From: a bacterium
GTDB lineage: Bacteria; UBP6; UBA1177
Direction: 5' to 3'
DNA length: 60,905 nucleotides
Assembly (NCBI GenBank): GCA_017645765.1
Contig: JAGCNV010000067.1
Location: forward strand, 1-60,905
Part shown: positions 54,937 through 60,905 of the stretch, one piece after another
How positions within the stretch are numbered: position 1 is the stretch's first letter
Layout of the letters: every line of letters starts with the position of its first letter
Notes under the pieces: generated by a model
Seen by the model: only the letters and a program-made list of their open reading frames with translations
Databases searched by the model: none
Told to the model about the DNA's origin: nothing
Position numbers and translations under genes: made by a program

Positions 54937-55066
54937 CGTCCCAATCTCCATAATAACAGGAGTTTAGCTCAATCAACTAATTGGGGCTCAGGAGACAGAG
55001 AGCAGACTACGCGAGAGGTTCAAAGACCTGGAGACGTGCAGGCTCTTCTGTCTCGGAGCATTTCTC
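54937..55066 (-). ncRNA. Candidate bridge RNA of the IS110 element
   Basis: In transcript order (minus strand), a target-binding hairpin comes first: stem GAGACAGAAGAGC (55042-55054) with GCTCTCTGTCTC (54992-55003), an apical AGGT/ACCT hairpin, a left loop holding ACGTCTC (55031-55037) and a right loop holding GTAG (55007-55010). A donor-binding hairpin follows: stem CCCAAT/ATTGGG (54980-54985 and 54940-54945), left TAGTTGA (54973-54979) and right GGAG (54946-54949). These match the REP foot and the element's own ends. RNA ends are estimated. Confidence 0.7.
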
Positions 55067-55109
55067 GTGAAAAATAATAAGGAACTGCTTGCAAACAAAG
55101 AAATGTTAC

Positions 55110-55505
55110 TCATTTATTGGTAGGAGAGACGTTTCCTGAAACGTCTCCTGTTCCTGAAACGTCTCCTGTTAGTGAAATGTTTTCTAAAACAGGAATATCC
55201 CGTTTTTTATGCGGCAGTCTGCCGACGTCAATCGACACGATAAGATGAACGTGGTTCGGCATTACCGTCCATAAAGGTATTTCTGCATATAAATAGTGTT
55301 CATGAATCCTCTCCATTCTTTGTCTTACATATTTTCCAGTTTCAGATAGAATCATTTCGTTATTTTCGATTGTTCCGAAAAAATATTCTCTATTTTTGGT
55401 GCAAATGGTCACAAAATAAAATCCGTCATCATAGTCATGCCATTTCGCCCGTGCCGAATCTATGCGGTATTTGTTCATAAATTTATCGCAATCTATTGTA
55501 AACAT
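55110..55505 (-). pseudogene. REP-associated tyrosine transposase (RAYT), N-terminal part, split by IS110
   Basis: First half of the Y1 transposase: KYRIDSARAKWHDY, GFYFVTICTKNREY and the HUH-type metal motif MPNHVHLIV. The start at ATG 55505 has GGAG nine bases before it; ATG 55478 is an alternative. The frame runs into the IS110 element and stops at 55110. A repeat of 18 bases (TGDVSG twice) before the break is built from REP sequence, giving a variable low-complexity stretch seen in many RAYTs. Confidence 0.85.
55126..55147 (-). repeat. REP palindrome inside the RAYT coding region
   Basis: GAGACGTTTC-AG-GAAACGTCTC on the minus strand, read in frame in the RAYT gene. Two overlapping 18-base partial copies precede it (55148-55170). 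The IS110 element is inserted at its edge. Confidence 0.8.
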
Positions 55506-55637
55506 TGCACATTTCTCCGTAAGCACAAAATACAATTTTCTTCATTTTTGCCGACCAAAACTTAAAGTTGTTTTTACAGATAATTTTTATAAAGTCAATA
55601 GAAATCTGATTTTGAAAAATTTATTTGTGAATTTGTA

Positions 55638-55659
55638 GAGACGTTTCCTGAAACGTCTC
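55638..55659 (-). repeat. REP palindrome upstream of RAYT (orientation B)
   Basis: GAGACGTTTC-CT-GAAACGTCTC preceded by TTTGTA on the plus strand, so it is inverted relative to the copies at 53406 and 53455. Together these flank the RAYT gene as in a BIME. Confidence 0.8.
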
Positions 55660-55685
55660 ATAGATACCGGAGAGGGTAGTGCCTT

Positions 55686-56585
55686 CTAATTCCTCACGCA
55701 ACGAACTGAATATTCTACCGCCTTACTGCAGCTTGAGATAATGCTCGGATTGACTTGAAGCCCCCAGACAGTTTCGAACTCGGGAACTTCAGATGATGAC
55801 CAAAGGATTCCGATGTCGTCTATTTTTAAATAGTGATCGTTCTCCTGGCTGGTTTCTGTACATGCGCAGCTTTCTTCAAAGCATGAGACGTATGAAAGGC
55901 AGTTGTTTTCTTCGCTTATTTTGCAGGCACTGCCTGTCATGACTCCTGAACAGTTGCGAACTAATGTTCTCAATTCATCGATATTCGGCATACGCCAGTC
56001 ATCGTGATCTCCTTCATCCAGGTTCTGGCAATATAAAACGGCATCGTCCCAAAGCATTGTTTTAGGAGCTTTTGCCGACCAGGTGAGTTTTGAATCGGAA
56101 TCTGTCCATGGTTTGCATTTGCCGCTGTTGCTGTCGCAGCTTTCGTTGCATTTTTCAAAGACTATAGGTGTGTGAGAGTATTCGTTGCATATAAATGAAT
56201 GTTCGGGGTCGATGCTTCTGCACATTCTGTCACCGGCTTCGCACTGTTCGTTGTAATTGTTTCCGTCGCCGTTGTCTTCGCTGTCGCTGTCAGACGGATC
56301 TTCGTAATCGCCATTTTCTGAGTTCGAGTTTCCAACGCATTTTCCGGTTTGCTCATTACAGCCATCGTTACATTTTTCTGCGAATATCCATATTACTTCG
56401 TTGCTGGAATCAGGATAGCCGCAGAAGTATGAATCTTCGCCGTGACATTCATAAGTGCCGTATGTACAAACGCCCGACGACTGGTTCTGGTTTTTGTTGT
56501 CATTGTTTTTGCTGTCGCTGCCGCCGCAAGCGATCATTAAAAACATTGCCGTGAAAAGTGTGATTGAGGAGATAAGTTTTTTCAT
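55686..56585 (-). CDS. Lcl-domain lipoprotein with Cys-rich N-terminus
   Basis: A 299-residue lipoprotein (lipobox FLMIAC). After a short linker, a Cys-rich segment (CTYGTYECHGEDSYFC..., C.E..DGC..TGKC) and an acidic stretch lead to a C-terminal Lcl domain with WDDAVLYCQNLDEGDHDDWRM at its front and VRCVRN at its end. Last gene (downstream end) of the Lcl array. It resembles the 59818 and 60293 proteins in having CSG/C..S inserts in the Lcl loop. Confidence 0.8.
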   Translation of the reverse strand: MKKLISSITLFTAMFLMIACGGSDSKNNDNKNQNQSSGVCTYGTYECHGEDSYFCGYPDSSNEVIWIFAEKCNDGCNEQTGKCVGNSNSENGDYEDPSDSDSEDNGDGNNYNEQCEAGDRMCRSIDPEHSFICNEYSHTPIVFEKCNESCDSNSGKCKPWTDSDSKLTWSAKAPKTMLWDDAVLYCQNLDEGDHDDWRMPNIDELRTLVRNCSGVMTGSACKISEENNCLSYVSCFEESCACTETSQENDHYLKIDDIGILWSSSEVPEFETVWGLQVNPSIISSCSKAVEYSVRCVRN

Positions 56586-56607
56586 TTTTTCCTCCTTTTT
56601 TCTGATT

Positions 56608-57042
56608 TTATCTTACACAACGGACAGAGAAGTGGGAAGACTTAATGTCGGGGCAGACAGTACCGTTATAGAATCTCACATACCAAGCGTTGTTGTTAGT
56701 ATATTTGTTATAGTTGTGGGTAGAGGAAGACCAAAAATATTCTGACGGCATAGCTGGAAAGTTTGATGCAGGATCATTTTTTCCGTAATTGACAAGCGAA
56801 GCGAGTTCATTTTTGTTGGGAAGTCGCCAATCGGAATATCCGGCGTAGATCAGATTTTCGCAGTAGGCAAGAGCCTGTTGCCAAGTTTTTTCGCTGACAT
56901 AGCTTCTTTGCCAGATAAGTCCGGTTTCAGTGTCGGTTACGATTATATCGCCTTTCACAGTTGAGGAATTGAATGCCGCAAAAAGCGGTGCGAATGCGAA
57001 AAACGCAAGCATAAATGTTGCGAAAAATAAAAAGTTTTTCAT
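56608..57042 (-). CDS. Short exported Lcl-domain protein
   Basis: A 144-residue protein: a signal peptide (to FAPLFA) and one Lcl domain (TDTETGLIWQR, WRLPNKNELASLV, HFSVRCVR). It is close to the second Lcl domain of the 45436 protein (SLVNYGKNDPASNFPAMP against ANYGKYKPASDFPGMPEN). No lipobox. It is 18 bases downstream of the SIR2-like gene. Confidence 0.85.
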   Translation of the reverse strand: MKNFLFFATFMLAFFAFAPLFAAFNSSTVKGDIIVTDTETGLIWQRSYVSEKTWQQALAYCENLIYAGYSDWRLPNKNELASLVNYGKNDPASNFPAMPSEYFWSSSTHNYNKYTNNNAWYVRFYNGTVCPDIKSSHFSVRCVR

Positions 57043-57060
57043 CTTTTTCTCCTTATTTTG

Positions 57061-58188
57061 TTAATTGTTTCCATGAAACCATTCAAATTTATAAATTTCG
57101 TCTGTTTCAATCGGGACACACTGGATTCCTATAGATTCAAAGAGGGCTCTTTTTCCAAGAGGCATTTCTGATTTTCCAGCTTCTTTTCGATAAATAAAAA
57201 TAGTTTGCTTTTCTTTAAATTCAGAGTGATTTTCTCTGGCTTTTTCAGCAAGCTCTTGTTGATAAAAATGTCTTTGGATCAGAAGCCAGCGAATATCCTT
57301 TTCTGCGGGATCAAGATTCAATCCCATAATAACAAGGTCGTTGTTCATAAAAATATCGACCCAAGTGTTGCTACGGATGACGCCGTTCTCTTTCTTTTCA
57401 ATATTTTTTTTCAATTCTGATATACGGTCTTTGTAATCCTCATCCCTTAAACAGATGGTTTTAGCAAAAGATTTTTCATTGTTTCCATCTTTTATTAAAC
57501 CGTGAGTATGCCAGATTGCAAATTTTGAACAAATGTTGTCTGCATTAATCTGATTTCGGTTTTCTTCAGTGGTGAAATATCCGTTCATTAAAAATTTTTC
57601 ATCTTTTTCCCCGATAAACGAGATAGGAGTGTTAATGTTATGACCTCCAAAGACTTGAGCCCTTATCAAGTTTCGTTCCAAATTTGTGGTTAAGATTGGA
57701 AAGTTGTTTTTATTGGCAAGGTCTATCATGTTTTCATGTTGCTCATAAGCATTTTTTGTTTCTTCCATTTCTTGAAGTATTTCTACAGCTTTTTTCTTTA
57801 AATTCAGGAAAGGTTGATCAGTGAATTTGTTCAGTCTGCCTTTATTTCGGAATAATAAAGCTAAATCCAGCACTTCTGTAATTGAAATCCCTTCCAAAGA
57901 TTCTTGTAATACTGAATTTTCGTTGATTGTAAGGAGTTCATGTATTGTCGGCTCTTCGTTTCGGAAAACTTTTTTAATAAAATCTTTGTTTGCGGTGTTA
58001 TATTCTTTGATTTTATCCTGAATTTCTTTAGGTAAAAGAAGCAGTGCCAACTTTGACCATGGTAAAATGGCATGACCGCTATAATAATAAATTCCATTGC
58101 CTACCAAAAAGGCTGGTTGGGATAGTTCAAAAGTTTCGTTCGGGTAAATTTTTTTTGGAATTGTTACTTCAACTGTGTATTTTTTCAT
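57061..58188 (-). CDS. Stand-alone SIR2-like (possible NADase) protein
   Basis: A 375-residue cytosolic protein with the pattern of SIR2-like domains: LVGNG (28-32), LTTN (166-169), IWHTHG (225-230, His at 229 before Gly) and MGLNLDPAEKDIR (288-300). In this superfamily the Asn and His catalyse NAD+ cleavage, and many members are antiphage effectors. No partner (Argonaute, TIR, HerA) is beside it. It lacks a signal peptide although its neighbours are exported, and it is unusually AT-rich, suggesting later arrival. Confidence 0.75.
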   Translation of the reverse strand: MKKYTVEVTIPKKIYPNETFELSQPAFLVGNGIYYYSGHAILPWSKLALLLLPKEIQDKIKEYNTANKDFIKKVFRNEEPTIHELLTINENSVLQESLEGISITEVLDLALLFRNKGRLNKFTDQPFLNLKKKAVEILQEMEETKNAYEQHENMIDLANKNNFPILTTNLERNLIRAQVFGGHNINTPISFIGEKDEKFLMNGYFTTEENRNQINADNICSKFAIWHTHGLIKDGNNEKSFAKTICLRDEDYKDRISELKKNIEKKENGVIRSNTWVDIFMNNDLVIMGLNLDPAEKDIRWLLIQRHFYQQELAEKARENHSEFKEKQTIFIYRKEAGKSEMPLGKRALFESIGIQCVPIETDEIYKFEWFHGNN

Positions 58189-58229
58189 TGCTGAATCTCC
58201 ATTAATAAAAGTCTATAAAAATTTTTCGA

Positions 58230-58243
58230 CTCGCCTCGGCGAG
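58230..58243 (-). terminator. Hairpin between the Lcl gene and the SIR2-like gene
   Basis: CTCGC and GCGAG pair around a 4-base loop. On the minus strand the stem is followed by TCGAAAAATTTTT. It may end the transcript of the 59798 gene; the short stem makes this uncertain. Confidence 0.35.
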
Positions 58244-58316
58244 AAATGCATCCACCTCTTCAAAATACAGATGCGAAATAAGCTCGCTATGCTCGCAAAA
58301 TGCAATCTTCATGATA

Positions 58317-59798
58317 CTACCGTACACAACGCACATAGTGGGTTCGAGTATCAAGGTCGTCGCGAACGCCTCCGTACTGGAAGTTCACTATCAGCGCGAA
58401 GCTAGACAGATATGACTTAGAGGAAGACCAAAAATTATCTGATGGTGTGTCGGGAAAATATGTTGTATCAATTACAGTATCTTTATTCTTGTCAACAATT
58501 GTCATATTGTTGACGATTGTCAAAAGTTCTTGAGGTGTTGGCAATCTCCAGTCGGAATATCCGGCATAAGTCAAATTTTCACAGTAATTGACAGCATCTT
58601 CCCATTTGTATTTTTCCTTAGGAATAGTCTGTTGCCACATAAGACCCGTGTCCTTGTCAATCACAACATTTTGATTTGAAATTGTTTTGATTTGGAAACT
58701 TTGCGGTTTGCATTTTTTCTTTTTTGCATATTGCGCATCTTGTCCGAAGAATTCGTTTTTGGATGATTTCGGACAAGGAATCTCTTTTTCGTTGTTGTAG
58801 CACTTGGTTAGACCTGTGCAGATATTGCCAAGTAAGGCTGATGTGCAGTTCTTTCCGTTCCAAGAGAATCCTTTTTCGCATTCACAGGAGTATTCTGTCG
58901 CAGAGATGGGAATGCAGGAAGAAGTTGAATGTGAAACTGACTGACAAATGTTTGTTGAGCATGGGTTTACGCATTCTTTGCCGTTCCAGAAAAATCCTTG
59001 TTTACATTCACAGGAAAAATCATTGATTGCTGCTTTAATACAGACTCCGGTCGAATTTTTTATTTTTTCACAAGAGTTGTTGTTTTCACAAAGATTTTTG
59101 CCTCTAACACATTGAACCAATCCACCAGACAAAGGTATTATTCCGTCTGAAAATATACCCCATCCTTCTTCTCCTAATGAAGATGATATAAAAAGAGCTA
59201 TAAAAGCTCTCTGATATATAAATTCTGAGTTTGCTTTTGCTTTTTGCAAAAAATCATGTGTTATACCGAATTTTTCCAATTTTATTTCGGCAGAAGAGAG
59301 AATTTTCATGAGATTGTTCTCCTTGTTTTCCAGCCCCAAAATTTTGACAGGGGAGAACAATTCCATGAGATTATTTATGTCTTCTGGCTTAAATCCTAAT
59401 TTATAAAGAGGCAGCCCCACTGTAGGGTTTTGTCTAATGTCTGGGTTATTAGAAAGTAAATCCATGTCCTCAACGCAAAAACATTTGTATTTTTCTAAGT
59501 CGTCTTGATCACTTCCGGCGCAATCTTTGGCTGAGAGACATTTATTTATTTCGCTTACTTTACATTCGCTGCTTATTCCCTTGGAACAGAATTTAAGCAA
59601 CTTTGTGGATAGCTCATCAATGTTTGGCAAACGCCAGTCGCTATGACCGCCTTCATTCAAGTTCTTGCAATAGTCTATAGCTCCTTGCTGTTTCATAATT
59701 TGTGTTGCTATCTCAGACCATTGCAATCCGTTTTCTTCAGCTTTCAGATGAATAAAACAAAGCAGAAAAACAGACAAATAAACCAAGATTCTTTTCAT
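58317..59798 (-). CDS. Exported protein with two Lcl parts and EGF-like repeats
   Basis: A 493-residue protein from ATG 59798 (AGGAGG before it). A signal peptide (to LKAEE) is followed by an N-terminal Lcl-like half (GHSDWRLPNIDEL) that contains a long insert. Two EGF-like repeats come next (CECKQGFFWNGKEC, CECEKGFSWNGKNC). A CTGLTKCYNNEKEIPCP/FGQDAQYA module shared with the 45436 protein and a C-terminal Lcl domain (VNYCENLTYAGYSDWRLPT, HYVRCVR) end it. The longest member of the array; possibly an adhesin. Confidence 0.82.
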   Translation of the reverse strand: MKRILVYLSVFLLCFIHLKAEENGLQWSEIATQIMKQQGAIDYCKNLNEGGHSDWRLPNIDELSTKLLKFCSKGISSECKVSEINKCLSAKDCAGSDQDDLEKYKCFCVEDMDLLSNNPDIRQNPTVGLPLYKLGFKPEDINNLMELFSPVKILGLENKENNLMKILSSAEIKLEKFGITHDFLQKAKANSEFIYQRAFIALFISSSLGEEGWGIFSDGIIPLSGGLVQCVRGKNLCENNNSCEKIKNSTGVCIKAAINDFSCECKQGFFWNGKECVNPCSTNICQSVSHSTSSCIPISATEYSCECEKGFSWNGKNCTSALLGNICTGLTKCYNNEKEIPCPKSSKNEFFGQDAQYAKKKKCKPQSFQIKTISNQNVVIDKDTGLMWQQTIPKEKYKWEDAVNYCENLTYAGYSDWRLPTPQELLTIVNNMTIVDKNKDTVIDTTYFPDTPSDNFWSSSKSYLSSFALIVNFQYGGVRDDLDTRTHYVRCVR

Positions 59799-59817
59799 TT
59801 TTTTCCTCCTTTTGAGT

Positions 59818-60270
59818 TTATCTAAAACAACGGACATAGCCGTGTATCATTGTATTGCTGCGGACTACACCGCCGCCGCTGAAATCGACAACCCAGCCGG
59901 TATCTGGACGGTCTGACTGGCGTGAGGACGACCAAAAGAAGCCAGAGACTGATTCTAACTTGCTGAAGTTGTTTCCGCTTCTTCGATTGCAGTCGTTTGT
60001 TTTGTCAGTCGAAGCCAATTTTCCTGTTTTTTCTGAAATAGGACAAGTTCCGCCTGTAACTGTGCCTGAATGGTTCTGGATAAGTGTCCTTAATTCATCA
60101 ATGTTCGGCAGTCTCCAGTCATTGTGACCGCTTTCATTCAAATTGCTGCAGTATGAAACTGCTTCATTTAAATTCATTGTTTGCTCGGCAACCGAAGACC
60201 AATGAGAACTGTTGCTGCAACTTGCAAGTGTTAAAAGTGCAAAAATTGTTAAAAAGATAACTTTTTTCAT
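59818..60270 (-). CDS. Lcl-domain lipoprotein
   Basis: A 150-residue lipoprotein (lipobox LTLASC) with one Lcl domain filling the mature protein (WSSVAEQTMNLNEAVSYC, GHNDWRLPNIDELRTLI, FFWSSSRQ, GYVRCFR). It is 22 bases downstream of the 60293 gene and 19 upstream of the next. Close to the N-terminal part of the 58317 protein and to the 60293 protein. Confidence 0.87.
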   Translation of the reverse strand: MKKVIFLTIFALLTLASCSNSSHWSSVAEQTMNLNEAVSYCSNLNESGHNDWRLPNIDELRTLIQNHSGTVTGGTCPISEKTGKLASTDKTNDCNRRSGNNFSKLESVSGFFWSSSRQSDRPDTGWVVDFSGGGVVRSNTMIHGYVRCFR

Positions 60271-60292
60271 TTTTTCCTCCCTTTTTCTGAGT

Positions 60293-60784
60293 TTATCTTA
60301 CACAACGGACATAGTTCGCGGCATGCATGGAAGCCGCACTTACGGCTCCTGCGTCAAAACGGACAACCCAAGCCATAGTCGGCGACTGATTATTTGGCAT
60401 AACAAAACTGAGAGACCATAAATTTTTGTTATCGCCCAATTTACTGTATTTGCCGCTTGGATCGTACTCGCAGCCTGTGCAAACCGGCGTGTTGCACTGG
60501 TTGTTATTTGACATACAGTTGTTGTAGACTTGGCATCCGCCTCCGTTTTCAGTTCTTGGACAGTTGGTGATAACTCCTCTCAGTTCGCTGATTGTCGGCA
60601 GTCTCCAGTCATTATTGCCGCCTTCATTCAGGTTTGTGCAATACAAAACAGCGTCTTTATAAGACATGTAATCAGACGATCTGTTTGACCACTGCAAACC
60701 GTTTATTGTTTGGCTTTTTTCACCGCAACCGATGAAGAGTAAAGAAATCATAAAGAACGCAAAACAAACAAAAAATCTTTTCAT
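60293..60784 (-). CDS. Lcl-domain lipoprotein, first gene of the array
   Basis: A 163-residue lipoprotein (lipobox LLFIGC). The mature protein is one Lcl domain (GLQWSNRSSDYMSYKDAV, NNDWRLPTISELRGVI, NYVRCVR) with a Cys-rich loop (CQVYNNCMSNNNQCNTPVC) in the usual insert position. GGAGG precedes the start. Only a weak promoter (TTCGGA, 16-base spacer, TTTAAT at about 60811-60838, minus strand) is seen. Confidence 0.87.
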   Translation of the reverse strand: MKRFFVCFAFFMISLLFIGCGEKSQTINGLQWSNRSSDYMSYKDAVLYCTNLNEGGNNDWRLPTISELRGVITNCPRTENGGGCQVYNNCMSNNNQCNTPVCTGCEYDPSGKYSKLGDNKNLWSLSFVMPNNQSPTMAWVVRFDAGAVSAASMHAANYVRCVR

Positions 60785-60842
60785 TCTAAACCTCCAAAAA
60801 CAAAAAAGTCATTAAAATTATTGGAAAATTTGTCCGAAAAAC

Positions 60843-60870
60843 TTGACTTTATTTCTAAATCAAATATGAT
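60843..60870 (+). promoter_or_regulatory. Outward promoter at the right edge
   Basis: TTGACT, a 16-base spacer and TATGAT, reading out of the window. Any gene it serves lies to the right. Confidence 0.5.
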
Positions 60871-60879
60871 TGAAATGTG

Positions 60880-60905
60880 ATTCTTGATTCTTGATTCTTG
60901 ATTCT
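60880..60905. repeat. 7-bp tandem repeat running off the window
   Basis: ATTCTTG repeated 3.7 times, ending at the window edge. It starts about ten bases after the outward -10 box, near the expected transcription start. Confidence 0.75.

Larger units (their letters stand above)
53703..55124 (-). mobile_element. IS110-family insertion sequence inside the RAYT gene
   Basis: About 1.42 kb: one transposase and a 5' noncoding leader, without terminal inverted repeats, as usual for IS110. Both junctions share a CT dinucleotide (minus strand: TAGTTGA-CT-ACAACA at the right end and ACGTCT-CT-CCTACC at the left). Removing the element with one CT restores ACGTCT-CT-ACAACA, identical to the REP foot, and restores the RAYT frame. 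The transposase stop codon abuts the right-end core. Confidence 0.85.

Noticed and set aside
53701-55123. A 4-bp CTAC target duplication for the IS110 element
   Set aside because: CTAC is shared by both ends, but the REP consensus and both RNA loops fit better with a CT core; the AC is part of the target on one side and of the element on the other.
53406-55659. Repeated palindromes that could suggest a CRISPR array or terminators
   Set aside because: Spacing is irregular, orientation varies, and no T run follows; the REP reading with the RAYT gene explains them.
57061-58188. A full Thoeris, DSR or prokaryotic-Argonaute defence system around the SIR2-like gene
   Set aside because: No TIR, Argonaute, HerA or NTPase partner is seen on either side; only Lcl genes and an IS/RAYT locus.

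Overview
The window looks like chromosomal DNA of a Gram-negative, probably anaerobic bacterium of a deltaproteobacterial/Myxococcota-like type. The evidence is indirect: many lipoproteins with acidic Asp/Thr-rich linkers, Lcl (DUF1566) domains, Cys-rich repeats and ankyrin repeats, predicted outer-membrane barrels, and a NifS/NifU pair. No rRNA, tRNA, CRISPR array or phage module was seen, so the lineage stays open. No gap between genes exceeds about 300 bases.

Layout. Bases 1-110 are the tail of an IS3-type transposase. Bases 185-13571 (minus strand) hold an HtrA protease, two predicted barrels, lipoproteins, typA, a run from an ankyrin protein through a GNAT, a polysaccharide deacetylase and deoC, and ribE. 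Bases 13779-23731 (plus) hold an RRM protein with a 5' hairpin, a five-gene overlapping operon (YIP1-like, ispF, membrane protein, TMTC-like glycosyltransferase, U32 protein), a large lipoprotein and a pyridoxamine kinase. Bases 23825-36907 hold a Maf/S2P/hexapeptide operon, a giant coiled-coil protein, OsmC, tdk, nifS-nifU, SpoIID, a Cys-rich lipoprotein and a HAD/nucleotidyltransferase pair. Bases 37026-53387 hold secreted peptidases, repeat lipoproteins, a P-loop protein, an EamA transporter, a VWA/LamG lipoprotein, a spermidine-synthase-like membrane protein and htpG.

The accessory end (53400-60905) is the most interesting part. A REP-associated tyrosine transposase (RAYT) gene, surrounded by its palindromic REPs, is split by an IS110-family element. 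The element's noncoding leader folds like a bridge RNA. The internal loops of that RNA match the REP foot (target) and the element's own ends (donor), with the CT core at both junctions. Next to it lies an array of Lcl-domain exported proteins with a stand-alone SIR2-like gene embedded in it.

Two genome-level patterns also stand out. Nearly every promoter that can be read has a 16-bp spacer between -35 and -10, and many have a GC-rich discriminator followed by a T tract. Three kinds of intergenic palindromic repeat are present: the REP, a TCGATATTTCGA element in two copies, and an 8-bp array inside inverted repeats.
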